Below are positions 28,564-35,706 of a stretch of DNA of 64,000 bases, in pieces. The notes under the pieces were generated by a model. The model was not told where the DNA came from, ran no database searches, and saw only the letters and a list, made by a program, of their open reading frames with translations. Location of the stretch: NCBI GenBank assembly GCA_028288995.1, contig JAQGHF010000003.1, forward strand, positions 62,001 through 126,000. Reading direction: 5' to 3'. Origin of the DNA: Candidatus Saccharimonadota bacterium. Its GTDB lineage: Bacteria > Patescibacteriota > Saccharimonadia > Saccharimonadales > Saccharimonadaceae. The stretch's first letter is position 1, and every line of letters starts with the position of its first letter. The position numbers and the translations under genes were made by a program.

Positions 28564-29138
28564 TAGTTCTGCTCCTTCAATGCCAATGTGACACGCTGTG
28601 CAGTTGGAAGATCAGCGGGTACAGCCTCAAGTGCAATCATTGCATCATTCAAGCCGTAACCAAGTGCCATAAGTGCCTCAAGTGCTTCATCACCAGCTGG
28701 TGTCGAGATAGAACCACTGGCATGCGCAACATTCACTGCGAGTCCAACCTTGTCCGAAAGATCAACAACGACACGTTCGGCAGTTTTCTTACCAACACCG
28801 CTCGCTTTTGTAATAAATCCGCTGTCGCTACTTGCTATCGCGTTACGAACGATTTCACTACCACCAAGGCTAAGGATCGCAAGCGCAGCTTTTGGACCGA
28901 CACCTTGTACCGTAATCAGCATTTCAAATAATTTCTTTGCGGCAAGTGATGAGAAACCAAACAGTTCCTGCGACTGTTCACGGATGTGATGATAGGTATA
29001 AAACTTTACCGGCTCACCCAAAAGAGTTCGGTCAAAATCACCGGTTGGCACTTGCACTTCATACCCAATGCCGCGTACATCAACGATCACCGAGTTCGCA
29101 AATTTTTCAGCCACTACTCCAGAAACATGCGCAATCAT
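28563..29138 (-). CDS. ruvA: RuvA, Holliday-junction binding protein
   Basis: A 191-residue protein: N-terminal OB domain ([23 protein letters not shown]), two HhH motifs ([11 protein letters not shown] and [13 protein letters not shown]) and the C-terminal RuvB-contact domain ([17 protein letters not shown]). The ATG at 29138 is selected because CATAAT ends 6 nt before it; the 20-codon extension upstream has neither promoter room nor ribosome site. Confidence 0.96.
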   Translation of the reverse strand: MIAHVSGVVAEKFANSVIVDVRGIGYEVQVPTGDFDRTLLGEPVKFYTYHHIREQSQELFGFSSLAAKKLFEMLITVQGVGPKAALAILSLGGSEIVRNAIASSDSGFITKASGVGKKTAERVVVDLSDKVGLAVNVAHASGSISTPAGDEALEALMALGYGLNDAMIALEAVPADLPTAQRVTLALKEQN

Positions 29139-29226
29139 GTGTCTATTATGACACATCTGAAAGGAACTTGTGTCCTCCCGTAAAAAGTTAATTCTCACAC
29201 AAGATTAGCGGCATATAGTCTGAAGT

Positions 29227-29832
29227 ATGCAAAGCTTTCTTCACGGCGCATTATTACATGATAGTGGCTACTTCCACGTCTGGGTAAGTAGTGTTAATAA
29301 CGTGGTATTTTTTAACGACAATGAGGATAAAGCATTTTTCATGACGTTGATTCAAGACAATCTTTCACCTCGGGAAAAGTTAGAGGAGCTGAAGGTACGT
29401 ACGAGCGGACATTCATCAGAGATTGACCTATTAGCCTACTCACTCACCGAAACTGGTGTTCACCTTCTTGTGCATACAACAAGGAAAACAGCGATTGAAG
29501 AGTTCGGTCAGGTCCTGCTATTTTCTTATCAAATCCATGTACAACAAAGGTCTCTACTTCAGCAACTTCCGTTTGATACCATCTTTATTTTTGATAAACT
29601 CGCTGGCCGTCACGAAGCACTCCATGTTTCAAAAGAAATTCATCTCCTGCATGATGAGTGGCGCTATGATCGCTACTCAAGTATCGGATTTTATCTTGAT
29701 GATCGACGTGGCGACTGGATGCGTCCGTATCGACTCACTTCACTATTTAACGCAAAACCAAAACAGTACCTCCAGTTCATGAAAAGTCAGGAAACTGAAA
29801 GTGATAGGGTGTTTGAATTCATAGAAACTTAG
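29227..29832 (+). CDS. REP-type Y1 transposase homologue with lost catalytic motif
   Basis: A 201-residue protein resembling TnpA_REP: YFHVWVSSVNNVVFF then DNEDKAFFMTLI, LLAYSLTETGVHLLV and YDRYSSIGFYL follow the family's order. The HUH motif, normally NHVH, reads TGVH, so one metal-binding His is lost; the segment equivalent to YIHLNP reads EIHLLH. It is probably a domesticated or non-transposing nucleic-acid-binding protein. TATAGT ends 7 nt before the ATG. Its 3' end overlaps ruvC by 4 nt, convergently. Confidence 0.72.
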   Translation: MQSFLHGALLHDSGYFHVWVSSVNNVVFFNDNEDKAFFMTLIQDNLSPREKLEELKVRTSGHSSEIDLLAYSLTETGVHLLVHTTRKTAIEEFGQVLLFSYQIHVQQRSLLQQLPFDTIFIFDKLAGRHEALHVSKEIHLLHDEWRYDRYSSIGFYLDDRRGDWMRPYRLTSLFNAKPKQYLQFMKSQETESDRVFEFIET

Positions 29833-30308
29833 TCCGCTAATCGACTCATCAGTGAATGCGTTATTGCTGTGGCAAGCGCATCAGCACAATCATCTGGTTT
29901 CGGTATTTCTTTGAGACCAAGTTGAATACGAACCATTTCTTGGACTTGTTTTTTATCTGCCTTACCATAGCCAGTAAGCGACTGTTTGATTTGGGGTGGC
30001 GTATATTCCGAGATAGGAAGCTTCGCTTTTCTTGCAACGAGCATCGATACACCACGAGCTTCAGCAACTGTCATTGCTGTCGTCACGTTGTTCGTAAAGA
30101 AGAGTTTTTCGATCGAGAATTGGTCGGGTTTTGTCTCGGCGATGATCTCGGTCAGCCCATCAAAGATTTCTTCAAGTCGTTCATCATGGGGTGTATGTGG
30201 CGCGGTACGAATCACACCTGCAGTGACCATTTTGAATTTGTTATTAACCACGTCAATAACGCCAAATCCTAAAATACCCGTGCCTGGATCAATCCCAATG
30301 ATTCTCAT
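29829..30308 (-). CDS. ruvC: RuvC, Holliday-junction resolvase
   Basis: A 159-residue RNase H-fold nuclease: RIIGIDPGTGILGFGV (first catalytic Asp), FSIEKLFFTNNVTTAM (Glu), and PDDCADALATAITH (final acidic residues). It cuts junctions processed by RuvAB. TATACT (30317-30322, reverse) ends 8 nt before the ATG: leaderless start inferred. It is separated from ruvBA by the REP-transposase homologue. Confidence 0.96.
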   Translation of the reverse strand: MRIIGIDPGTGILGFGVIDVVNNKFKMVTAGVIRTAPHTPHDERLEEIFDGLTEIIAETKPDQFSIEKLFFTNNVTTAMTVAEARGVSMLVARKAKLPISEYTPPQIKQSLTGYGKADKKQVQEMVRIQLGLKEIPKPDDCADALATAITHSLMSRLAD

Positions 30309-30324
30309 ATACCACTAGTATATG

Positions 30325-31932
30325 TTACTTGCGAAGCCGAGCAAACCGAAGAACGCGCATGTACTGATTATGGAAGAACATTTTCATCTCAACGTGCCAC
30401 TCCCAAACCGCATACCCCAGCGCGAGGAGCAGCACAGCGCCAACAGTCGCCCACACATACCAACTGCCTCCACTTTTCGTCTCGGCGCCCAAGATCCCAT
30501 AATCAGCACTCGGCATTTTTGTAATAGTACGGCAACGATTTGTATCAGGGTTCCGCTCTTGTCCTTCTTTACATGGTGCCGGTGTTGAAGCGGCAACAAT
30601 CTTACGACAACGATTGGTATCCGGATTTCTCTCTTCATCTTCATTACAAGGCGCCACAGTTTTCACATCACTCGCGATATTGCGACAGCGATTTGTCTCT
30701 TCACTACGGTATTGGCCGTCCTTGCACGGTGTCACCGTCCCAACATTCGTACTTATGAGGCGACAACGATTTGTCTCTAGACTACGATATTGATTCGCTG
30801 CACAGGCTTGCAAGGGGGACTCTGGATTAGGTTCAGAGACGCTCGCGTTATCGTCACTTGCGAGATTTGCCTGACCTGGTGTTGGTCGATTCGTATATTG
30901 CCATTCACCGCTAATTGATGCCCAACTTTGACCATCCTTTGGATCGGTATACGCGGAGACTTCGTTAATGACGGCTCCGTCATCGGCAAGTGCAAGTCCG
31001 ACACGACTTGATGAATTAAGGAGTGTAAATGGAATATCTGCATTTGTGAAGCTGGCGTAACTATTCGGTTGGATGATCGATCCCTCGGGAAAATAATACG
31101 TGCCTTCATAGTTTGGACCAATGTATAACTTATAGTTTGTTAGTTTAACCGTTAGGTCATTAGGATTAAAAAGTTCAATAAATTCTTGGCCATCATCACT
31201 TCCGACTGCATTTGGAAGAACCTCACTAAGATAAAGTTGTATGATTTCGCGAGCAACGCACTGACCCGCTTCACTTAGCTCCTTTCCAGGAGGGAGCACT
31301 GTTTGAATACCGTCAATATTTGGACAGACATCAGCAATAGTTGTATCGATTTCTGTTTCATCAACCGGAAGCACACCCGGTACCGTTATCGACCAGTCTG
31401 CGCCCGTGTCAGTATCTTGGTAGACCAGTGGTACTCCAGAGCCGCGTCGCTCAAACTGCATTCCCGCGCTTATCGACGTTGTCCAAGCTTGACGATCAAC
31501 AACAGCGCCTAAGTGATCAAGTAATAAAATCGTATCACTACTACCCGTAATACTACCGCTGCTTTGACTGGTAGGTACATATGTGACCGTTACAGCCCCT
31601 GCAGGAAGCGTAATAGCCAGCGCTGTCGATGCGAGTACCGCATGTCTGTGCGCAGGAAGGTAGATTTCATGTCCAATGCCGGGTGGGCTAAAGCAGGTGA
31701 TAACTGCACCATTTTTATTTGTAAGGCACCACCCAGAAATATCTACCGCTTCGCTAGAGTTATTGTAGAGAACAATAAATTCCTGTGTTGCCGCACCGAC
31801 ACCACCTGCTTGAATCTGCGTCATAAGAACAGTTGCTGAAGTGGCGTATGCCCGAGAAATCATCAGCGGGACATACGCACTCGATAGGAGAACTACCACA
31901 CTCACCACAAATCCGAGAAACACTTTCAGCAT
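30325..31932 (-). CDS. Surface protein with two lamin-tail domains and cysteine repeats
   Basis: A 535-residue exported protein. A signal segment ends near YAT-SA. Two lamin-tail (LTD) domains follow (about 30-140, QEFIVLYNNSSEAVDISGW; and 230-355, QEFIELFNPNDLTVKLTNY). Then come four tandem units of about 26 residues, each with C-x12-C and ending ETNRCR or DTNRCR, which probably form disulfides outside the cell. A C-terminal TM helix (about 495-515) and Arg/Lys-rich tail anchor it. TATACT ends 7 nt before the ATG. LTDs may bind DNA or surfaces; role unknown. Confidence 0.82.
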   Translation of the reverse strand: MLKVFLGFVVSVVVLLSSAYVPLMISRAYATSATVLMTQIQAGGVGAATQEFIVLYNNSSEAVDISGWCLTNKNGAVITCFSPPGIGHEIYLPAHRHAVLASTALAITLPAGAVTVTYVPTSQSSGSITGSSDTILLLDHLGAVVDRQAWTTSISAGMQFERRGSGVPLVYQDTDTGADWSITVPGVLPVDETEIDTTIADVCPNIDGIQTVLPPGKELSEAGQCVAREIIQLYLSEVLPNAVGSDDGQEFIELFNPNDLTVKLTNYKLYIGPNYEGTYYFPEGSIIQPNSYASFTNADIPFTLLNSSSRVGLALADDGAVINEVSAYTDPKDGQSWASISGEWQYTNRPTPGQANLASDDNASVSEPNPESPLQACAANQYRSLETNRCRLISTNVGTVTPCKDGQYRSEETNRCRNIASDVKTVAPCNEDEERNPDTNRCRKIVAASTPAPCKEGQERNPDTNRCRTITKMPSADYGILGAETKSGGSWYVWATVGAVLLLALGYAVWEWHVEMKMFFHNQYMRVLRFARLRK

Positions 31933-31993
31933 GTTTCTCAGTATAGAAAGTGAATATTAACTAGTTATGAGCTTTGCCAAGAAGAAAATAAGG

Positions 31994-32713
31994 TTATACG
32001 TCGACCGTAATATCAGCGTTCGTGTGTACGTTGGTGACATCATCGAGGTCATCAAGCGCGTCCATAAGCCTCAAGACTTTTTCAGCTTTTTCAACCTCAT
32101 CAACAATAACCGAAGCGTTTGGAACATATTGTAACTCAGCTCCAGTCACCGCAAGACCTGCGTCCATAATCGCTGTGCGAACTTTTGCAAGGTCTTTCTG
32201 GTCTGTATAGACAATCATTTCACCATCTTCTTCAACGGCATCTTCCGCACCGGCATCAAGTACGGTAAGGAGCGCATCCTCACCAACGGCAGCGACATTA
32301 ATCACACCTTTACGGGTGAACTGAAACATAACACTTCCAGCATCAGCAATCCGACCACCGTTTTTCGTCAGCGCATTTTTTACCTCAGGGAAGGTACGGT
32401 TCTTGTTGTCAGTCGCAGTCTCGATAATAATGCCAATGCCCCCAGGACCCATCGCCTCGTATGTTGTCTCTTCAAGGACTGCAGCATTCTTGTCAGATAC
32501 TCGATCGATTGCACGTTGAATGTTTGCAACAGGCATATTTGCCTGCTTTGCTTTTTCAATCGCCATCTGTAACGATGCGTTCATTGAAGGATCAGCGCCA
32601 CTGCGAGCTGCAATAGCAATTTGATTACCTAATTTAGTAAAGATAGCGCCACGCTTTGCGTCTTTTGCACCTTTTTCACGTTTAATTGTTGACCATTTGC
32701 TGTGTCCAGACAT
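31994..32713 (-). CDS. yebC: YebC/TACO1-family protein
   Basis: A 239-residue protein with the diagnostic start MSGHSKWSTIKREKGAKDAKRG, then YEAMGPGGIGIIIE and NRTFPEVKNALTKNGG. YebC homologues help ribosomes through proline-rich stretches and some bind DNA. GGAG precedes the ATG and a TATAAT lies near 32750 on this strand. Length is typical. Confidence 0.95.
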   Translation of the reverse strand: MSGHSKWSTIKREKGAKDAKRGAIFTKLGNQIAIAARSGADPSMNASLQMAIEKAKQANMPVANIQRAIDRVSDKNAAVLEETTYEAMGPGGIGIIIETATDNKNRTFPEVKNALTKNGGRIADAGSVMFQFTRKGVINVAAVGEDALLTVLDAGAEDAVEEDGEMIVYTDQKDLAKVRTAIMDAGLAVTGAELQYVPNASVIVDEVEKAEKVLRLMDALDDLDDVTNVHTNADITVDV

Positions 32714-32792
32714 AAAGAATCTCCGTTAATTCTCGGTAAATTTATGTCTATTATACCAGATCTCTAAGGCTATTTAAAGGGGTGGGCTGGGC

Positions 32793-33005
32793 TTATTTGC
32801 CGTAGCTTGAGCTGCCGTAGCCGCTACCCTGAGACTTTGACGCGCCCTCGGAGGTAGAACCGGTTGATCCACGGTCTCCAACGAGCATGCGAACGAGTCC
32901 AGTGACACCAATAATACCAAGGGCGACGGTACCAGCGTACTTTAGGAAATCTTTACGATCCATTTTCTCCTGTAACAACGCGTCGATTTGACTCTTGATT
33001 GCCAT
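32793..33005 (-). CDS. Small membrane protein with Gly/Ser-rich tail
   Basis: A 70-residue product: a charged N-terminus with MDRKDFLKYAGTVALGIIG leading into one hydrophobic helix (about 22-40), then a Ser/Gly/Thr-rich tail ending GSSSYGK. The RKDFLK-helix arrangement resembles a truncated Tat-like leader but lacks the twin arginine. AAGGAAGAGTT precedes the ATG. Confidence 0.68.
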   Translation of the reverse strand: MAIKSQIDALLQEKMDRKDFLKYAGTVALGIIGVTGLVRMLVGDRGSTGSTSEGASKSQGSGYGSSSYGK

Positions 33006-33063
33006 GAACTCTTCCTTTTATTAATGTCCCTAGTTAATCAGAAACGTTTATGAAGCACAAGCC

Positions 33064-34299
33064 TTATAAATAACGGGTGCTCCCAAACGGAATTTTCTGC
33101 TTTACATAGATTCCCGTCCCCAGTGTATCGGCCGAATGGATCGTTCGTTCACCATACTTTTTATTGATACCATCGATAGCTTCCGTTACCTGTCTTTCTT
33201 GAATAATTTGATCATTGAAAAGGCTAATTTGTTGATCTTCGATGGGCTCTAATTCATAACAATGGATCCCTATCTCTTTAAGTTCATCTGGTGCATTGTC
33301 GAATAATTTGTGCGCCAACATGTAAATTGTTTGGTCAGAAGAGAAGGGGAGTTGTAATAGGGTAGAGGAGTGCCAATATCCTCTGGTCCTAGTTTTTGCA
33401 TACACATATATCCCCCGCGCCGATTTGTTTTGTGAGCGCATTCTTGAACCGACCGACTCACACAAATGATGGAGTCGTTTTTCCACTTCATCGTGTGTCA
33501 AACTAAAACTTTCGAGTACATATTGTCGCCCTACCCGTTTTACGTCCGTCTCAACATCATCAACTTCCCAGCCACGCAACCGATCATGCCACCACCTGCC
33601 AATCACGCTTTTAAAGACAATCCGCTGTAACACTACTGGATCAGAATCTAAAAATTCTAGGGGAGTATAAATACCCACACTATTAAGGCGATGCTCGTTA
33701 CGATGCGCAATCCCCGTCAGATCAGTAAGCTTCAAGGTCTCCAGTACCTCACGAATATTCGCAGGTGTGATGATATCCAAGCCATCCGGTTTGTGTAGCC
33801 CCGCTGCCTGCTTTGCCAAGAATCGATTCGTTGCAATCCCAATATTACATCGCATCCACACGCCAATTTCGTCTTTCAGTCGCTGCTTAATTTCATAGCC
33901 AATTTCGACTAGGTCACGACCTTGAATTTCTGCTGTCGTATTGTGAAAATCGATAACTCCTTCATCGATACTTTTCATCGTCACGTGTGCCGAATATTCT
34001 TTCATGATATCGAGGAGGCGATGATAGACATAGCGATATTTCGACGGATCACTTTCAATAACAACAAGCTCAGGACAGAGGATCTTTGCATCCCGTACTT
34101 TCATGCCTACCTTGACGCCCATCACCTTCGCCTCATAACTTGCCGTGACGAGTGCTGTTTTGTCGGTTCGTCGATTTGCGATACCGACTGGCTTGCCGCG
34201 AAGCATCGGTCGAGCCTGTTGCTCAACCGTTGCAAAACAGCTATTCAAATCGATGTGCATGATTAATGGTCGCTCATGATTAAACTCTGGCCTATTCAT
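33064..34299 (-). CDS. dinB: DinB-like Y-family DNA polymerase (Pol IV)
   Basis: A 411-residue protein: palm motif MHIDLNSCFATVEQQARP (first catalytic Asp), YEAKVMGVKVGMKVRDA, SIDEGVIDF (in place of the usual SIDE-x-x-x-D) with catalytic Asp-Glu, and the HhH region with LTDLTGIAHRNEHRLNSVGI. It performs translesion synthesis. The ATG at 34299 overlaps the upstream gene's stop by 8 nt, so coupling is likely. The C-terminal little-finger domain is present. Confidence 0.93.
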   Translation of the reverse strand: MNRPEFNHERPLIMHIDLNSCFATVEQQARPMLRGKPVGIANRRTDKTALVTASYEAKVMGVKVGMKVRDAKILCPELVVIESDPSKYRYVYHRLLDIMKEYSAHVTMKSIDEGVIDFHNTTAEIQGRDLVEIGYEIKQRLKDEIGVWMRCNIGIATNRFLAKQAAGLHKPDGLDIITPANIREVLETLKLTDLTGIAHRNEHRLNSVGIYTPLEFLDSDPVVLQRIVFKSVIGRWWHDRLRGWEVDDVETDVKRVGRQYVLESFSLTHDEVEKRLHHLCESVGSRMRSQNKSARGIYVYAKTRTRGYWHSSTLLQLPFSSDQTIYMLAHKLFDNAPDELKEIGIHCYELEPIEDQQISLFNDQIIQERQVTEAIDGINKKYGERTIHSADTLGTGIYVKQKIPFGSTRYL

Positions 34300-34558
34300 A
34301 GTGATCCGCTTCCATCGTGAGGTGCCAGGTGAGTCGTTCACTATCAAATTCTAATCGATAATCAGCACCCCCATCAGTCACATCAAACATGTGGACTGTT
34401 TTTCTGCCCTGATTCACCGGATGTCGCAGCCCTAATTCTTGAATCTCGACTTCCCGTCCATTCGGCCTCCTAAATTTGAGTGGCCTGCACGGTTGATGAC
34501 CATTACTAAAGACTGCAATTACTTCAACCTGCTCATTCAAAAAAGTTTCGTCATTCAT
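34292..34558 (-). CDS. Small DinB-partner protein, DUF6504-like
   Basis: An 88-residue protein with no membrane segment. The sequence CRPLKFRRPNGREVEIQEL, a central VHMFDVTDGGADYRLEFD and closing LTWHLTMEADHYE fit the pattern of DUF6504-type proteins encoded beside Y-family polymerases in Actinobacteria. The stop overlaps the dinB start, so the pair is one operon. The family match is from memory of the pattern, not a search; a polymerase accessory role is inferred from context. Confidence 0.65.
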   Translation of the reverse strand: MNDETFLNEQVEVIAVFSNGHQPCRPLKFRRPNGREVEIQELGLRHPVNQGRKTVHMFDVTDGGADYRLEFDSERLTWHLTMEADHYE

Positions 34559-34799
34559 CTGAAAAATCCTCTAATACTTATACAGTTTTATAGAGAAACG
34601 ATTTCTAAATTGTATTGCCCGTTCATTCACCCGTTTCATTAGTGAATAGCCGAAGACAATTGAATGACCGCTCGTGAGGGACGCTTAACCTTTACGATCA
34701 GTGAGTATCACGTGGTAATGGTATTATTATACGCCCGTGAGACTAGAAATAACACTGGTAATCTGATAGAATCATCTCTGTACCAGTCACAAAATACAC

Positions 34800-34876
34800 G
34801 GCACCGTAGCTCAGTTGGTTAGAGCGCGAGACTCATAAGCTCGAGGTCACAAGTTCAATTCTTGTCGGTGCTACCA
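34800..34876 (+). tRNA. tRNA-Met(CAT), elongator
   Basis: A 77-nt cloverleaf: acceptor GGCACCG/CGGTGCT (first pair G.U), D stem GCTC/GAGC, anticodon stem CGAGA/GCTCG with loop CTCATAA, T stem ACAAG/CTTGT, encoded CCA. The pair next to the anticodon loop is an A.G mismatch. Overall resemblance is to bacterial elongator Met. It is followed by a terminator and an orphan gene. Confidence 0.92.
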
Positions 34877-34889
34877 TAGACTTCATATT

Positions 34890-34918
34890 AAAAAGACTCC
34901 TCTGAGAGGTCTTTTTTC
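34890..34918 (+). terminator. Terminator after tRNA-Met
   Basis: AAAAGACTCCTC-TGA-GAGGTCTTTTTT forms a stem with a small bulge and ends in a T-run, 14 nt after the tRNA CCA end. Confidence 0.75.
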
Positions 34919-35006
34919 TTATGCTTGCATGCCCTCATTTTTCGTAACATACTAGTTTTATCGTTTTTCACATCCCATCTATCAAAAGAAAGTGAGGTGA
35001 GGGGCG

Positions 35007-35474
35007 ATGCCCTTTACACTTCTTGGCAACGGACCACGACTTAGCACTCCGCTTGAACGGGATGAGCTTTATAAGGTCGTCCTAAACAATGGTCTGGTCA
35101 TCTTTATTGCCAGTGCGTCTATCCCCACGACCGAATACGGAACAACGGGTCGACTCAATTACGTCGACCCTGAGTTTCTCGACCTTGGGAGCACGCTCGC
35201 ACCGAGCGAGCTCAAAGACCTGCGTGATCAGATGACGAGAAGTCGTCCGAGATGGAGCGACAGCTTCATCGACGAGGCGCTCAAATGCCTCGTTCTGGGG
35301 GCCGACTCATTTAAGGTCGGATCGGCGATCCATGGTCGCTGGCACCCACTTCTCGAACCAATTGAGGAGTTTTGTACAGTCACGATGCTCGCCAAACTCC
35401 GACCGATACGATCAATCGAGGAGATCTCACCCGAAGGCGCACGTCATCTACTGAAAGAGTCGCAGACTGTCTAA
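35007..35474 (+). CDS. Orphan hypothetical protein in a tRNA-Met-flanked segment
   Basis: A 155-residue soluble protein I do not recognise. GAGGTGAGG lies just before the ATG. Visible segments include LSTPLERDELYKVVLNNGLV, a Ser/Arg-rich middle (MTRSRPRWSDSFIDEAL) and IRSIEEISPEGARHLLK. Codon choice is GC-rich and differs from its neighbours, as in the 411-845 orphan. It lies between tRNA-Met and a decayed copy of that tRNA's 3' end at 35551, and ends in its own hairpin. Insertion as mobile cargo is inferred. Confidence 0.68.
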   Translation: MPFTLLGNGPRLSTPLERDELYKVVLNNGLVIFIASASIPTTEYGTTGRLNYVDPEFLDLGSTLAPSELKDLRDQMTRSRPRWSDSFIDEALKCLVLGADSFKVGSAIHGRWHPLLEPIEEFCTVTMLAKLRPIRSIEEISPEGARHLLKESQTV

Positions 35475-35503
35475 GCCCTATATCCCATCCGCATTGAGCG
35501 TTT

Positions 35504-35538
35504 AAAGTGCCCTGCGTCGATGAGATGTGGGGCACTTT
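35504..35538 (+). terminator. Hairpin after tRNA-Met-linked orphan gene
   Basis: AAAGTGCCC (35504-35512), 17-nt loop, GGGCACTTT (35530-35538), followed by TGCTTTTTATT. Probable terminator with an unusually large loop. Confidence 0.65.
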
Positions 35539-35550
35539 TGCTTTTTATTA

Positions 35551-35581
35551 GAAGTTCTATTCTTGTATCGTAGTTACTAAT
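35551..35581 (+). repeat. Decayed copy of tRNA-Met 3' end
   Basis: AAGTTCTATTCTTGT (35551-35565) matches the tRNA-Met T arm AAGTTCAATTCTTGT (34851-34865) at 14 of 15 bases. After a 2-nt gap, CGTAGTTACTA corresponds to the acceptor/CCA end CGGTGCTACCA at 7 of 11. No 5' tRNA half is present. The pattern fits a partial tRNA duplication left by site-specific integration. Confidence 0.6.
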
Positions 35582-35675
35582 CTATTGGCTATATTTACTC
35601 TGGATACAATGTCACTCATCTCAATCAGTTCACGCTTGATCTGGTTCCAGAGTATTCTCGGATTGTCTACCAAAG

Positions 35676-35705
35676 AAAGCTCCCCACTCTCTGTGGGGCT
35701 TTTTC
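35676..35705. terminator. Bidirectional terminator before the propeller gene end
   Basis: CCCCAC (35682-35687), loop TCTCT, GTGGGG (35693-35698), with flanking AAAG and CTTTTTCTTT. It closes the leftward propeller gene and any rightward transcript from 35007. Confidence 0.8.
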
Positions 35706-35706
35706 T

